Assembly: GCA_947477745.1 (NCBI GenBank) | Contig: CANJUF010000030.1 | Location: 1 to 37,184, forward strand | From: Sphingomonadaceae bacterium | GTDB taxonomy: Bacteria; Pseudomonadota; Alphaproteobacteria; Sphingomonadales; Sphingomonadaceae | Direction: 5' to 3' | Length of the DNA stretch: 37,184 nucleotides | Shown: positions 23,572 through 32,274 of the stretch, piece after piece | Numbering within the stretch: position 1 is the first letter of the stretch | Layout: the number at the start of each line of letters is the position of its first letter | Notes under the pieces: model-generated | Seen by the model: the letters and a program-made list of their open reading frames with translations, nothing else | Databases searched by the model: none | Told to the model about the DNA's origin: nothing | Position numbers and translations under genes: made by a program

Positions 23572-26235
23572 TCAGAACTTGTAGCGCACCGATGCGCCAT
23601 AGGTGCGCGGCTGGTTGGGATAGCCCGAAATCGAGCCGATCTGCGCCGGCGAGTCGAAAATCTGGCGAATCATCCGGTCGTCGAGCAGGTTGCGGCCCCA
23701 GATCGAGAACTCGAGCCCCATTTCCAGCGCGTAGGTGATCGAGGCGTTGAGGTCGTTGACGCTCTGCTTGAATTCGCGCGTGGCCGCGATTGCAGGCGCG
23801 GTATCGATGATGGCATTGGTGATCGGGTTCTTCACCACCAGATTGGGCAGGCCCTCGACCAGGCGGAACGGCGCCTCGTAATGATAGTCGGCGCGCAGGA
23901 TCAGCTCGTCGCCATTGCCGAATTCATGTTCGTATTCGGCGCCGTAAGTGATCGAAAGCGGGGTAGCGCCCGGCACCGTGGTGCCCGACAGATCGCCTAA
24001 CCCGGGATGGTTGAACTTGTCGTACTTGGAATCGAGATAGGTGATCGCCAGGGTCAGCGTCAGCGGATCGGCGGGCTTCATGCGTCCTTCGAACTCGATG
24101 CCTTTGACCGATTGCTTGCCGGCATTGGTCAGCAGGAAGCCAGTACCGCTGAACAGGTTGGACTGGAAGCCTTTGATCTCCTGCTTGAACACGGCGATGT
24201 TGGCTGAAGACCAGCCCCAGTCACCCTTGATGCCCAGCTCGTAGACCGTGGATTCTTCCGGATCGGCAAGGCGGGTACCCGAAGTCAGGTTGGGAACCGC
24301 GACACCGGCGGCGATCAGTTGAGCGAGAGCAGGCGCGGTCGGCCGCGCGTCGCGCGAAAGGTTGATCGATGCCGCCTTGTAGCCTGTCGCGTAGCGCAGA
24401 TAGATATTGGTGGTGTCGGTCACCTCGTAGTTCGCCGAAAGCGTGAAGGCGACGTTGTCGTCGCTGACACGCCCGCTTTCCGCCACGTTGGGCACGTTCT
24501 GGAACTGCGGCAGGAACTGCAGACCGCGAAGGGCGAGCAGCCCCTGCGCCGTGGTCGACGCGCCGGTCTGGATTTGTGCGAAGCCGGCCGGGTTGGCTGC
24601 GGCAAACCCCTGGACCTGCGCGGCATTGGCGATCCCGCCCGGCACCCCGAGCAGTCCGCCCACGGTCTGCGCGACGAAGAACTGCGTTGCCGGGGTGATG
24701 AAGTTGCCCAGCGGGATCGCCGAGAACACCTCGTCAGAGGTTGTGGCGGTCGAGTAGCGCTTCTTGTCCTTGGTGTAGTTGAGGCCGCCGGTCAGGGTCA
24801 GCCGGTCGCTTACTTCGAAATCGACCTGGCCGAAGATCGAGAAGGCAGTGTCCTTGAGGCGATAGTTTTCGGTAAGGCCCTTGCCATTGCCGAAGAACCG
24901 CCCGGCATACAGCGCGGGGTTGCCCGACAGCGCGCCCAGCAGCCCTTCGACGGCGGTGAGGTTGAAGGCGTTGCTGGACTGCCCGCGGATCAGCCGGTCG
25001 GCATAGCCGCGGAAATCGGAACCGAAGAACAGTCCGCCGCCCTGCTTGACCTTCTCGTTGAAATAGAAGGCTCCCAGCATGCCCTTGAGGCTGTCGCCAA
25101 GGTCCATGTCGAGCCGCAGTTCCTGCGTGAAGGTCTTGATGTCGACATCTTCAGGCCTGCGGATCAGGTCGGAGCTGGTGAAATCCGAATCCTGGTTGGT
25201 GATCGCCGAAACGCCGCGATAAGCGCTGATCGAGGTCAGCTTCGCGAAGCCAAGGTCGTAATCGACCTGACCGGACACACCCCAATTCTCGATCTTGTTG
25301 GTCGAGGGGAAATTGGAATAGATCACGTCGGCGAACGGCGTGCGGAAATCGGGAACCTTGCCGCCAAGGCCCACCGGCGGGGGCGCGATGATCGCCAGGG
25401 TCGAGCTCGACTGGCGCAGGTTGACCACCGAGCAGCAGATTTCGTCGATCTTGCCGTAATCGCCGATCAGGCGGACTTCGAGCCCGTCGTTCGGCTCGAA
25501 CAGCAACTGGCCGCGCAGCGACCAGCGGTCACGCTCGTCCGAGCGGCCTCCGGCGGGGCCGAGATCGCGGGTATAGCCGTCGCGCTTGTTGATCGCGCCG
25601 CCAAGGCTTGCCGCGATCGTCTCGGACAGCGGGCCGGTGACCACGCCCTTGAGCACCATCGCGTTGAAGTTGCCGTAAGTTGCCTCGATGTTGCCGCCGA
25701 AATCGAACTCAGGCTTGCGCGTGCGCAGCGAGATGATGCCGGCTGACGCGTTCTTGCCGAATAGCGTGGACTGCGGGCCGCGCAGCACCTCGACGCGCTG
25801 GACGTCGGGAAGGTCGGCGATCATCGCCGCCGAGCGCGAGCGATAGACGCCATCGACGAACAGGCCGACCGAAGGCTCGATGCCGGCGTTGTTGGCGCCG
25901 TTGCCGAAGCCGCGAATGATGAAATTGGTGTTGGCCGAGCTTTGCAGCGTGTTGACGCGCAATGACGGCACCACCGAGGACAAGTCCTTGAGATCGCGGA
26001 TCTGCGCGCGCTCGATGGTTTCACCCATTGTCACCGAGACGGCGACGGGCACTTCCTGCAGGGTTGTCTCGCGCTTGGTGGCGGTGACGATGATCGCATC
26101 GTCGGCAAACGCTTCTTCGGCAGGGGACTGGCTGTCCTGCGCCCATGCCGGCACGGCTGCGAGCGCGATGGCAGATACGCTGGCGAGGGAAACAATGCGT
26201 TCTGCCCGGCGATAATTTGCGGTAAAAACCTTCAT
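23572..26235 (-). CDS. TonB-dependent outer membrane receptor
   Basis: An 887-residue outer membrane receptor. A signal peptide (SVSAIALAAVPAWAQ, cleavage near residue 32) is followed by a TonB box-like DDAIIVTATKRE, a plug domain (LKDLSSVVPSLRVN through GFGNGANNAGIEPSVGLFVDGVYRSR and VEVLRGPQSTLFGKNASAG), and a long beta barrel ending in RTYGASVRYKF with terminal Phe, as outer membrane assembly requires. Such receptors take up siderophores, sugars or lipids; the LFGKNASAGIISLRTRKPEFDF style is common among sphingomonad receptors. No regulator (FecI/FecR) lies next to it, so substrate is open. ATG at 26235 has AGGGGA upstream. It is divergent from typA. Confidence 0.94.
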   Translation of the reverse strand: MKVFTANYRRAERIVSLASVSAIALAAVPAWAQDSQSPAEEAFADDAIIVTATKRETTLQEVPVAVSVTMGETIERAQIRDLKDLSSVVPSLRVNTLQSSANTNFIIRGFGNGANNAGIEPSVGLFVDGVYRSRSAAMIADLPDVQRVEVLRGPQSTLFGKNASAGIISLRTRKPEFDFGGNIEATYGNFNAMVLKGVVTGPLSETIAASLGGAINKRDGYTRDLGPAGGRSDERDRWSLRGQLLFEPNDGLEVRLIGDYGKIDEICCSVVNLRQSSSTLAIIAPPPVGLGGKVPDFRTPFADVIYSNFPSTNKIENWGVSGQVDYDLGFAKLTSISAYRGVSAITNQDSDFTSSDLIRRPEDVDIKTFTQELRLDMDLGDSLKGMLGAFYFNEKVKQGGGLFFGSDFRGYADRLIRGQSSNAFNLTAVEGLLGALSGNPALYAGRFFGNGKGLTENYRLKDTAFSIFGQVDFEVSDRLTLTGGLNYTKDKKRYSTATTSDEVFSAIPLGNFITPATQFFVAQTVGGLLGVPGGIANAAQVQGFAAANPAGFAQIQTGASTTAQGLLALRGLQFLPQFQNVPNVAESGRVSDDNVAFTLSANYEVTDTTNIYLRYATGYKAASINLSRDARPTAPALAQLIAAGVAVPNLTSGTRLADPEESTVYELGIKGDWGWSSANIAVFKQEIKGFQSNLFSGTGFLLTNAGKQSVKGIEFEGRMKPADPLTLTLAITYLDSKYDKFNHPGLGDLSGTTVPGATPLSITYGAEYEHEFGNGDELILRADYHYEAPFRLVEGLPNLVVKNPITNAIIDTAPAIAATREFKQSVNDLNASITYALEMGLEFSIWGRNLLDDRMIRQIFDSPAQIGSISGYPNQPRTYGASVRYKF

Positions 26236-26331
26236 GAATTCATCCCCTGCTATTCTTTTATGCTACGACCTTGTCCGTCCTGCCTGCCATGCCCCGAAAA
26301 AGGCCTTGCAGCACAAGCGAACCTATTGAGG

Positions 26332-26359
26332 CTTGTAGTAATTCCGTAACCATACGCAA
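26332..26359 (-). promoter_or_regulatory. Candidate promoter of the TonB-dependent receptor
   Basis: On the minus strand, TTGCGT (26354-26359), 16-bp spacer, TACAAG (26332-26337). This is a moderate match lying about 100 bp ahead of the receptor ATG; weaker than the rimP promoter. Confidence 0.3.
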
Positions 26360-26380
26360 AGCGGATTCTTGCAGGCCCCG

Positions 26381-26409
26381 CTTGCGGTAAGGCCCACCTT
26401 GCGGTAAGG
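26381..26409. repeat. Tandem 12-bp repeat in the receptor/typA divergent region
   Basis: CTTGCGGTAAGG occurs at 26381-26392 and 26398-26409, a 17-bp period. The unit is partly self-complementary (CCTT...AAGG). It sits about 75-100 bp before typA and could be a regulator site, or a chance tandem duplication. Confidence 0.4.
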
Positions 26410-26484
26410 GCGCGCGAATTGTGCGGTGCAACAATATTGCCGCAGCTCACTCCAGACACATCCATTCCTTACGAGGCACCCAAA

Positions 26485-28317
26485 ATGTCCGCCCCGCTTC
26501 CTTTGCGCAATATCGCGATCATCGCGCACGTCGATCATGGCAAGACCACCCTGGTCGACCAGTTGTTCCGCCAGTCTGGCACATTCCGCGACAACCAGCG
26601 GGTCGAAGAGCGGGCGATGGATTCGAACGACCTCGAGAAGGAGCGCGGGATCACCATTCTCGCCAAGTGCACCTCGGTCGAGTGGAACGGCACGCGCATC
26701 AACATCGTCGACACCCCCGGCCACGCCGATTTCGGCGGCGAGGTGGAACGCATCCTGTCGATGGTCGATGGCGTTATCCTGCTGGTCGACAGCTCCGAAG
26801 GCGCGATGCCGCAGACCAAGTTCGTCACCGGCAAGGCGCTGGCGCTCGGCCTGCGCCCGATCGTGGTCGTCAACAAGATCGACCGCCAGGACGGCCGAGC
26901 CGACGAAGTGCTCAACGAAGTGTTCGACCTGTTCGTCAGCCTCGACGCCAACGACGACCAGCTCGATTTCCCCGTGCTTTATGCCTCGGGCCGCAATGGC
27001 TATGCCAGCGAGGACATCCAGGCGCGCGAAGGCACGCTCGAACCGCTGTTCCACAAGATCGTCGAGCATGTGCCCGCGCCCTCGGCCGATCCCGAAGGCC
27101 CGTTCAAGTTCCTCGTCACCCTGCTCGACCGCGACAACTTCCTTGGCCGTATCCTCACCGGCCTCGTCGCCAGTGGATCAATCAAGGTCAACGCGCCGAT
27201 CCACGCGCTCGATTCCCACGGCAACGTGATCGAGACCGGCCGCGCCTCCAAGCTGATGGCGTTCCGCGGGCTTGAGCGCGTTCCGGTCGAGGAGGCCCGC
27301 GCCGGCGACATCGTCTCGATCGCCGGGCTGACCGCGGCTACCGTCGCCAACACCATCGCCGATCCCAGCGTGACCGAGCCGCTTCAGGCCCAGCCGATCG
27401 ATCCGCCGACGCTGTCGATGCGTTTCTCGGTAAACGACAGCCCCTTCGCGGGCCGCGAGGGCACCAAGGTGACCAGCCGCATGATCCGCGACCGGCTGAT
27501 GCGCGAGGCCGAATCGAACGTCGCCATCCGCGTCACCGAAAGCGCCGACCGGGACAGCTTCGAGGTTGCCGGGCGCGGCGAACTGCAGCTTGGCGTGGTG
27601 ATCGAGACCATGCGCCGCGAGGGCTTCGAGCTGGGCATTTCGCGCCCGCGCGTGCTTTACGCCACTGACGAGGCGGGCAACCGTACCGAGCCTTACGAAA
27701 CCGTCGTGATCGACGTCGACGACGAATATGCCGGCACGGTCGTCGAGAAAGTCGCGATCCGCAAGGGCGAGATGACCGATATGCGCCCTTCGACCGGCGG
27801 CAAGACCCGCATCACCTTCACCGCGCCGTCGCGCGGCCTGATCGGCTATCACGGCGAATTCCTCTCGGACACGCGCGGCACCGGCATCATGAACCGGCTG
27901 TTCGACAAGTACGGCCCTTACAAGGGCGTTATTGCGGGCCGCCAGAACGGCGTGCTGATCTCCAACGGCACCGGCGAGGCGGTGGCCTATGCGCTCAACA
28001 TGCTCGAAGATCGCGGCGTGCTGTTCGTCAAGCCGCAGGAAAAGGTCTATGAAGGCATGGTGATCGGCGAGAACGCCAAGCCCGACGATCTTGAAGTCAA
28101 CCCGATGAAGTCGAAGCAGCTCACCAACTTCCGCGTCTCGGGCAAGGAGGACGCGATCCGCCTCACCCCGCCAACGGTGATGACGCTGGAACAGGCGATC
28201 GCCTATATCGACGACGACGAGATGGTCGAAGTGACGCCCAAGTCGATCCGCGTGCGCAAGGCGCTGCTGTGCCCGCACGAGCGCAAGAAGGCGGGGCGCA
28301 AGAAAGAGGCCGCTTGA
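26485..28317 (+). CDS. typA: Ribosome-associated GTPase BipA/TypA
   Basis: A 610-residue translational GTPase of the BipA/TypA family, which binds the ribosome and supports growth under stress and low temperature and late 50S assembly. Motifs: G1 AHVDHGKTT (14-22), G3 DTPGH (76-80), G4 NKID (130-133). The elongation-factor domains II, III and the BipA-specific C-terminal domain follow (GRGELQLGVVIETMRREGFE; GLIGYHGEFLSDTRGTGIMN), with a basic tail KKAGRKKEAA. The ATG at 26485 matches the family start; an upstream frame from 26419 lacks homology. It ends near a bidirectional hairpin. Confidence 0.98.
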   Translation: MSAPLPLRNIAIIAHVDHGKTTLVDQLFRQSGTFRDNQRVEERAMDSNDLEKERGITILAKCTSVEWNGTRINIVDTPGHADFGGEVERILSMVDGVILLVDSSEGAMPQTKFVTGKALALGLRPIVVVNKIDRQDGRADEVLNEVFDLFVSLDANDDQLDFPVLYASGRNGYASEDIQAREGTLEPLFHKIVEHVPAPSADPEGPFKFLVTLLDRDNFLGRILTGLVASGSIKVNAPIHALDSHGNVIETGRASKLMAFRGLERVPVEEARAGDIVSIAGLTAATVANTIADPSVTEPLQAQPIDPPTLSMRFSVNDSPFAGREGTKVTSRMIRDRLMREAESNVAIRVTESADRDSFEVAGRGELQLGVVIETMRREGFELGISRPRVLYATDEAGNRTEPYETVVIDVDDEYAGTVVEKVAIRKGEMTDMRPSTGGKTRITFTAPSRGLIGYHGEFLSDTRGTGIMNRLFDKYGPYKGVIAGRQNGVLISNGTGEAVAYALNMLEDRGVLFVKPQEKVYEGMVIGENAKPDDLEVNPMKSKQLTNFRVSGKEDAIRLTPPTVMTLEQAIAYIDDDEMVEVTPKSIRVRKALLCPHERKKAGRKKEAA

Positions 28318-28323
28318 ACCCGT

Positions 28324-28355
28324 TTCGGTCCTCTCCCCTGCGGGAGAAGACCGAA
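28324..28355. terminator. Bidirectional hairpin between typA and the outer membrane barrel gene
   Basis: TTCGGTC-C-TCTCCC (28324-28337) pairs with GGGAGA-A-GACCGAA (28342-28355) with one mismatch and a CTGC loop. It lies between convergent genes and is symmetric, so it can serve both strands. It resembles the C/T-rich palindrome in the repeat at 19785. Confidence 0.6.
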
Positions 28356-28368
28356 CTTGGAGCCTGCG

Positions 28369-29202
28369 TCAGAACCGGAAGCCGACCACCGCACGCAGCG
28401 AGTGATAATCGAACCGGGTGTCCGATCCGCGCAGGCGCGTGCCACCTGAGGTAAGCAGGAAGGGGTTCGTGGCAGGAGCCGTCCCCTGCCCGACCTGCAC
28501 GTAGGACTTGTTGTCCTTGTAGCGATTGTAGAGATATTCGAGGCCCAGGCTGACGCTCTGGCCGAGCATGATCTCGGTACCGCCGCCGGCCTGCCAGCCC
28601 CACACGCCCTTACCGCCGCGCGTCACGGCGAACGAATTGGCGGTATTGGTCGTCTCGAAGTCGTGGTCGATCTTGGCATAGGCCACGCCGCCAGTGCCAT
28701 AGAACAGTGCGCCGCCGCCCGGCGTGAAGCCGGCACGCGCACGCGCGGCGATGCTGTAGTCCAGCTCGCGCTGAACCGTGTAACTCGCGGGCGTAGTGCT
28801 GAAACCGGCCGTCCGGTCCTTCGCGTTCGACTTCGCGCCCTCGATCAGCCCGCCGACGACAAGATTGCCCATCCGGCTATCGAAGCCCACCCGGGCGCCA
28901 AATTCGAGATCGTCCTTGTCGCCGCGGCAGCCGGCAACCGGGGTCGTGCCCAGCGCGCCGCCACTGCAGAAGCCGGGGCTGAACGCATTGGCGGGAGCGG
29001 TGGTGTTCACCGTGTCGCCGAATTCGCCGTTCTGATCGGTATCGAAGACCAGCGTATCGCCGCCATCATTGTTCTGCACCGAGTAGCCGCCGAATGCCTG
29101 GACATAGGGCCCGTTGAAATGCGCGTCGCGATCCTGCGCCAGGGCGGGCGCCGAAATTGCCAAAGAGCTTGCTGCAAGTAGCGCCGAATAAAAGGTTTTC
29201 AC
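28369..29202 (-). CDS. Outer membrane beta-barrel protein
   Basis: A 277-residue exported protein with a signal peptide (MKTFYSALLAASSLAISAPALAQ, cleavage after Ala22) and repeated beta-barrel strands, ending YHSLRAVVGFRF with terminal Phe. Segments such as PYVQAFGGYSVQ, LEFGARVGFDSRMGN and WGWQAGGGTEIMLGQSVSLGLEYLYNRY are typical of Omp25/OmpW-like eight-stranded barrels. Two cysteines (about residues 78 and 91) are unusual and could form an external disulfide. The start is a GTG at 29202 with GGAGA 8 nt upstream. Substrate or function unknown. Confidence 0.85.
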   Translation of the reverse strand: MKTFYSALLAASSLAISAPALAQDRDAHFNGPYVQAFGGYSVQNNDGGDTLVFDTDQNGEFGDTVNTTAPANAFSPGFCSGGALGTTPVAGCRGDKDDLEFGARVGFDSRMGNLVVGGLIEGAKSNAKDRTAGFSTTPASYTVQRELDYSIAARARAGFTPGGGALFYGTGGVAYAKIDHDFETTNTANSFAVTRGGKGVWGWQAGGGTEIMLGQSVSLGLEYLYNRYKDNKSYVQVGQGTAPATNPFLLTSGGTRLRGSDTRFDYHSLRAVVGFRF

Positions 29203-29331
29203 GAAACGATCTCCACTGATGAAAACGGTTTGGCTCTAACCCACGCGGGTGGTGAAGGTTCCTGTGCGGTCGGTGCGGCGGCGCTACCCTCCCCCTTTTC
29301 TTAATCCCCTCTCGCCGTTACCCTGTCGCGG

Positions 29332-30360
29332 ATGACCCGAAATCGCCTGTTTCCCGCCGCCCTTGCGCTGGCCTTCGCCGGCGTCGCGCTGACCCTCACC
29401 CCGCCCGTGCTCGCCAATGACAGCGAGGCCGAAGTGGGCATCGGCGGGATCGTGCTGAAGCCCGGCTCGGCGATCATCATGTCCTCGGAAGACCTGTTCA
29501 TTTCCGAGAACAAGGTGCGGGTCGCTTACCGCTTCGAGAACCCGACCGACGCCGATATCCGCACCACGGTCGCCTTCCCGATGCCGGGCCAGCCGCGCGC
29601 CGTGCTGTGGCACTGGTACGAGAGCCAGGAAAAGCGCGACTGGTCGGATTTCGCCTACTCGACCCGGGTAAACGGCAAGCCGGTCAGCTTCACGCCCACC
29701 GAACTGGCGGTGATCGGCACGCGCGACGTGACCCGCGAGGTCAAGGCGAGCGGCCTGCCGATGGACTGGTTCGTCGATGAGCCGTTCGACAAGTCGGTCG
29801 CTGCCTTGCCGGATGACAAACGCGAGGCGTTGATTAAGCAGGGGCTGATCAAGGCCGATCCCCTGCTCGATGGCGCGCTCGTGCCCGCCTGGGACGTGGC
29901 GACATGGTTCGTGCGCGAGCAGGTTTTTCCGGCACGGTCCGCGATCGCGGTCGAGCACGAGTACACGCCGATCGTCGGCGGCGCGGTCGGCAGCGCGCTT
30001 TATCCCGCCGTGCGCAAGGAGAACCCGTCGTACCTCGACGATTTCCGCAAGACCTTCTGCGCGGACGATGGGCTGATCACCGGAGCGGACCGCAAGCTGG
30101 CTTCGGCCAGCGGATCCAATTCGATATATTACGGCGAGACCTGGGTGAGCTACGTGCTCTCGCCCGGCGCCAACTGGAACGGGCCGATCCGCGATTTTCG
30201 GCTGGTCGTCGACAAGGGCGATCCGGGCAATCTCGTCAGCTTCTGCATGGACGGTGTGAAGAAAATCTCGCCCACGCGCTTCGAGGTGAGGAAACGCGAT
30301 TTCACCCCCACCGGTGAGCTGCGCGTGCTGATCCTGAAGTTCGAGGAGATCGAAGGATAG
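29332..30360 (+). CDS. DUF4424 family exported protein
   Basis: A 342-residue exported protein with a signal peptide (FPAALALAFAGVALTLTPPVLA) and a DUF4424 domain: DSEAEVGIGGIVLK, MSSEDLFISENKVRVAYRFEN and IRTTVAFPMP are the usual early motif. Later it has YGETWVSYVLSPGANWNGPIRDFRLVVDKG near residues 265-293. The family is of unknown function, in periplasm or envelope. Starts at 29332 ATG just after a pyrimidine-rich run. Divergent from the outer membrane barrel gene, 130 bp apart. Confidence 0.85.
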   Translation: MTRNRLFPAALALAFAGVALTLTPPVLANDSEAEVGIGGIVLKPGSAIIMSSEDLFISENKVRVAYRFENPTDADIRTTVAFPMPGQPRAVLWHWYESQEKRDWSDFAYSTRVNGKPVSFTPTELAVIGTRDVTREVKASGLPMDWFVDEPFDKSVAALPDDKREALIKQGLIKADPLLDGALVPAWDVATWFVREQVFPARSAIAVEHEYTPIVGGAVGSALYPAVRKENPSYLDDFRKTFCADDGLITGADRKLASASGSNSIYYGETWVSYVLSPGANWNGPIRDFRLVVDKGDPGNLVSFCMDGVKKISPTRFEVRKRDFTPTGELRVLILKFEEIEG

Positions 30361-30364
30361 ACCA

Positions 30365-30399
30365 CTGAACGCAGGGTTCAGCGCGAGTTCAGCCTGAAT
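30365..30399. promoter_or_regulatory. Phased GTTCAG half-sites (11-bp period)
   Basis: CTGAAC (30365-30370), GTTCAG (30376-30381), GTTCAG (30387-30392) and CTGAAT (30394-30399). The first three start exactly 11 bp apart, one helical turn. This is the usual arrangement for OmpR/PhoB-type response regulator boxes. It lies about 70-100 bp before the start of the Tyr/Arg-rich gene. The regulator is inferred, not seen. Confidence 0.45.
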
Positions 30400-30465
30400 C
30401 GTGTTGTTGGATCGCGGTTACAACCGGGCCTCGCCGTGGCCTCCTTAGGCAAGGAAATCGAGGAC

Positions 30466-30936
30466 ATGAATGAAAGAAGGTGGAACTTGCGGAAAGCCGC
30501 TCTGGCTGCCGCACTGGCCGTGTTCGGCTTGACCGCCGCCACGTCCGTACAGGCGCGTGACCGGTACCGCGGTGGCGACGACGATGCCGTGATCGCAATC
30601 GGCGCCGGGATTGTCGGCCTGGCGATCGGCGCAGCTTTGGCCGACCGCGACGACGATCGCTATTACGACCGCGGCTGGTATCCCAATCGCCGTTATGTCC
30701 GCGTCAGCGGCTACGACGATTATTACTATTACTACCCGAACAATCCGCGCCGCTATTATCGCGATCGCTATTACGGCCGCGATTACCGCCGCTGGAATGG
30801 CTCGCGGGGCTATTATCGCGGCGACCGCTGGGAGCGGCGTCATCGCTACCGCGACGGGTATCGTTATCGTGACTATCGCTACCGTGACGGCTATCGTTAC
30901 CGCCATGGCGATTACGGCTATCGCTGGGGCAACTGA
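30466..30936 (+). CDS. Tyr/Arg/Asp-rich low-complexity exported protein
   Basis: A 156-residue protein with a signal peptide (AALAAALAVFGLTAATSVQA, cleavage after about residue 31) and a glycine-alanine helix AVIAIGAGIVGLAIGAALA, then a strongly Tyr/Arg/Asp-rich tail built from imperfect repeats such as YRDGYRYRD and YYRGDRWERR. No named family is recognised; similar repeats occur in small alphaproteobacterial envelope proteins. The hydrophobic helix after residue 45 may span a membrane. ATG at 30466 is used; AAGGA at 30451-30455 is the ribosome binding site. Phased half-sites lie upstream. Function unknown. Confidence 0.72.
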   Translation: MNERRWNLRKAALAAALAVFGLTAATSVQARDRYRGGDDDAVIAIGAGIVGLAIGAALADRDDDRYYDRGWYPNRRYVRVSGYDDYYYYYPNNPRRYYRDRYYGRDYRRWNGSRGYYRGDRWERRHRYRDGYRYRDYRYRDGYRYRHGDYGYRWGN

Positions 30937-31047
30937 CCCCGGCGTGACGGGGCGGGCCCGGTGCTGGACCAGCCGGGCCCTCCTCCGTCCAACCTGATCC
31001 GTTCAGCCCCTCGCCAAGCGAGACTTAGGCCTGATCTATTATCGGTC

Positions 31048-31097
31048 GCATCGCTTTTTGCGAAAAACCGGTTCCCACTTTTTCACGCGATGCTCTA
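31048..31097. repeat. Alphaproteobacterial intergenic palindromic element
   Basis: GCATCGC (31048-31054) pairs with GCGATGC (31087-31093). Inside lies TTTTTGCGAAAAA, a 13-nt near palindrome, and ACCGGTTCCCACTTTTTCAC, then CTCTAA outside. From memory, closely similar GCATCG...CGATGC elements are spread through alphaproteobacterial genomes; a search is needed to confirm. It lies just upstream of the glycosyltransferase gene. Confidence 0.55.
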
Positions 31098-31110
31098 AGG
31101 CCCGCGGGCC

Positions 31111-32274
31111 ATGCAAACCGCCGACCTGCGCATCGCCCTGTTCTCGGGCAATTACAATTACGTCCGAGACGGCGCGAACCAGGCGCTTAACCGGCTTGCC
31201 GATTATCTGCTGCGTCAGGGCGCCTCGGTGCGGGTCTATTCCCCCACTGTCGAACAACCCGCCTTCGCGGCCACCGGGGATCTGGTGTCGGTGCCCTCGC
31301 TGCCCTTTCCTGCGGGCCGGGGAGAGTACCGGTTTCCGCTCGCGCTCAGCCCGCGGGTGCGGCGCGATCTGGCAACCTTTGCGCCCAATATCATGCACGT
31401 TTCGTCGCCCGACGTGGTCGGGCACCGCGCCGTAAGCTGGGCGCGGCACAGATCGATCCCCGTGCTCGCCTCGGTCCACACCCGCTTCGAGACTTACCTG
31501 CGCTATTACAACATGGCTTGGGGCGAGCCCTTGATCGAGGCGATCCTGCGGCGCTTCTACCGGCGCTGCGACGCGCTGGTAGCGCCGTCCGAAAGCATGG
31601 CGCAAGTGCTGCGCGACGCGCGCATGAATTACGACATCTCGATCTGGTCGCGCGGGGTGGACCGCGAAACATTCAATCCCGGCCGCCGCTCCGCCGAATG
31701 GCGACGTGCGCTGGGCGTGGCAGACGAGGATGTCGCCATCGGCTTTCTCGGCCGGCTGGTGATGGAAAAGGGGCTCGACGTGTTTTCCGACACGGTCGAT
31801 GAATTGAAGCGCCGCGGCGTCGCCCACAAGGTGCTGGTGATCGGCGAAGGGCCGGCGCGCGGCTGGCTCAAGGCGCGCATCCCCGAAGCGGTGTTCGCCG
31901 GCTTTCAGGAAGGCGAGGATCTCGGCCGCGCGGTCGCCAGCATGGACGTGCTGTTCAATCCCTCGGTCACCGAGACCTTCGGCAACGTCACGCTCGAAGC
32001 CATGGCCTGCGGCCTGCCGGTGGTCGCCGCCGAGGCGACCGGCAGCCAGAGCCTGGTCGACGATCGGGCCTCGGGCCGCCTGATCCGCCCCGGCGCCGTC
32101 CACCAGTTTGCCGAGGCGCTGCGCGAATATGTCCAGCAGCCCGAGTTGCGGGTGCGCCACGGGGCGGCGGGCGAAGCGCGCGCACAGGACTTTTCGTGGG
32201 ACAGCATCAACCAGACTGTCGCCGACACTTACCTGCGGCTGATCCGCCTGCGCACCGCAGCGCGGGAGAACTAG
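31111..32274 (+). CDS. GT4 glycosyltransferase (probable alpha-mannosyltransferase)
   Basis: A 387-residue GT-B glycosyltransferase of family 4. The N-terminal domain starts RIALFSGNYNYVRDGANQALNRLA, the first Rossmann strand and donor/acceptor loop; the middle has HTRFETYLRYY; the C-terminal domain shows WSRGVDRETFNP, GRLVMEKGLDVF and the EX7E motif in TETFGNVTLEAMACGLPVVAAEATG with the last Glu binding the nucleotide. It resembles GDP-mannose-dependent transferases used for glycolipids (MgtA/PimB type). Acceptor unknown. The ATG at 31111 is the natural start. It overlaps the convergent membrane gene by 4 bp. Confidence 0.88.
   Translation: MQTADLRIALFSGNYNYVRDGANQALNRLADYLLRQGASVRVYSPTVEQPAFAATGDLVSVPSLPFPAGRGEYRFPLALSPRVRRDLATFAPNIMHVSSPDVVGHRAVSWARHRSIPVLASVHTRFETYLRYYNMAWGEPLIEAILRRFYRRCDALVAPSESMAQVLRDARMNYDISIWSRGVDRETFNPGRRSAEWRRALGVADEDVAIGFLGRLVMEKGLDVFSDTVDELKRRGVAHKVLVIGEGPARGWLKARIPEAVFAGFQEGEDLGRAVASMDVLFNPSVTETFGNVTLEAMACGLPVVAAEATGSQSLVDDRASGRLIRPGAVHQFAEALREYVQQPELRVRHGAAGEARAQDFSWDSINQTVADTYLRLIRLRTAAREN

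Noticed and set aside
30720..30930. Possible DNA tandem repeats in the Tyr/Arg-rich gene
   Set aside because: The repetition follows codon usage of a repetitive protein; units are imperfect at DNA level, so it is not a separate repeat element.
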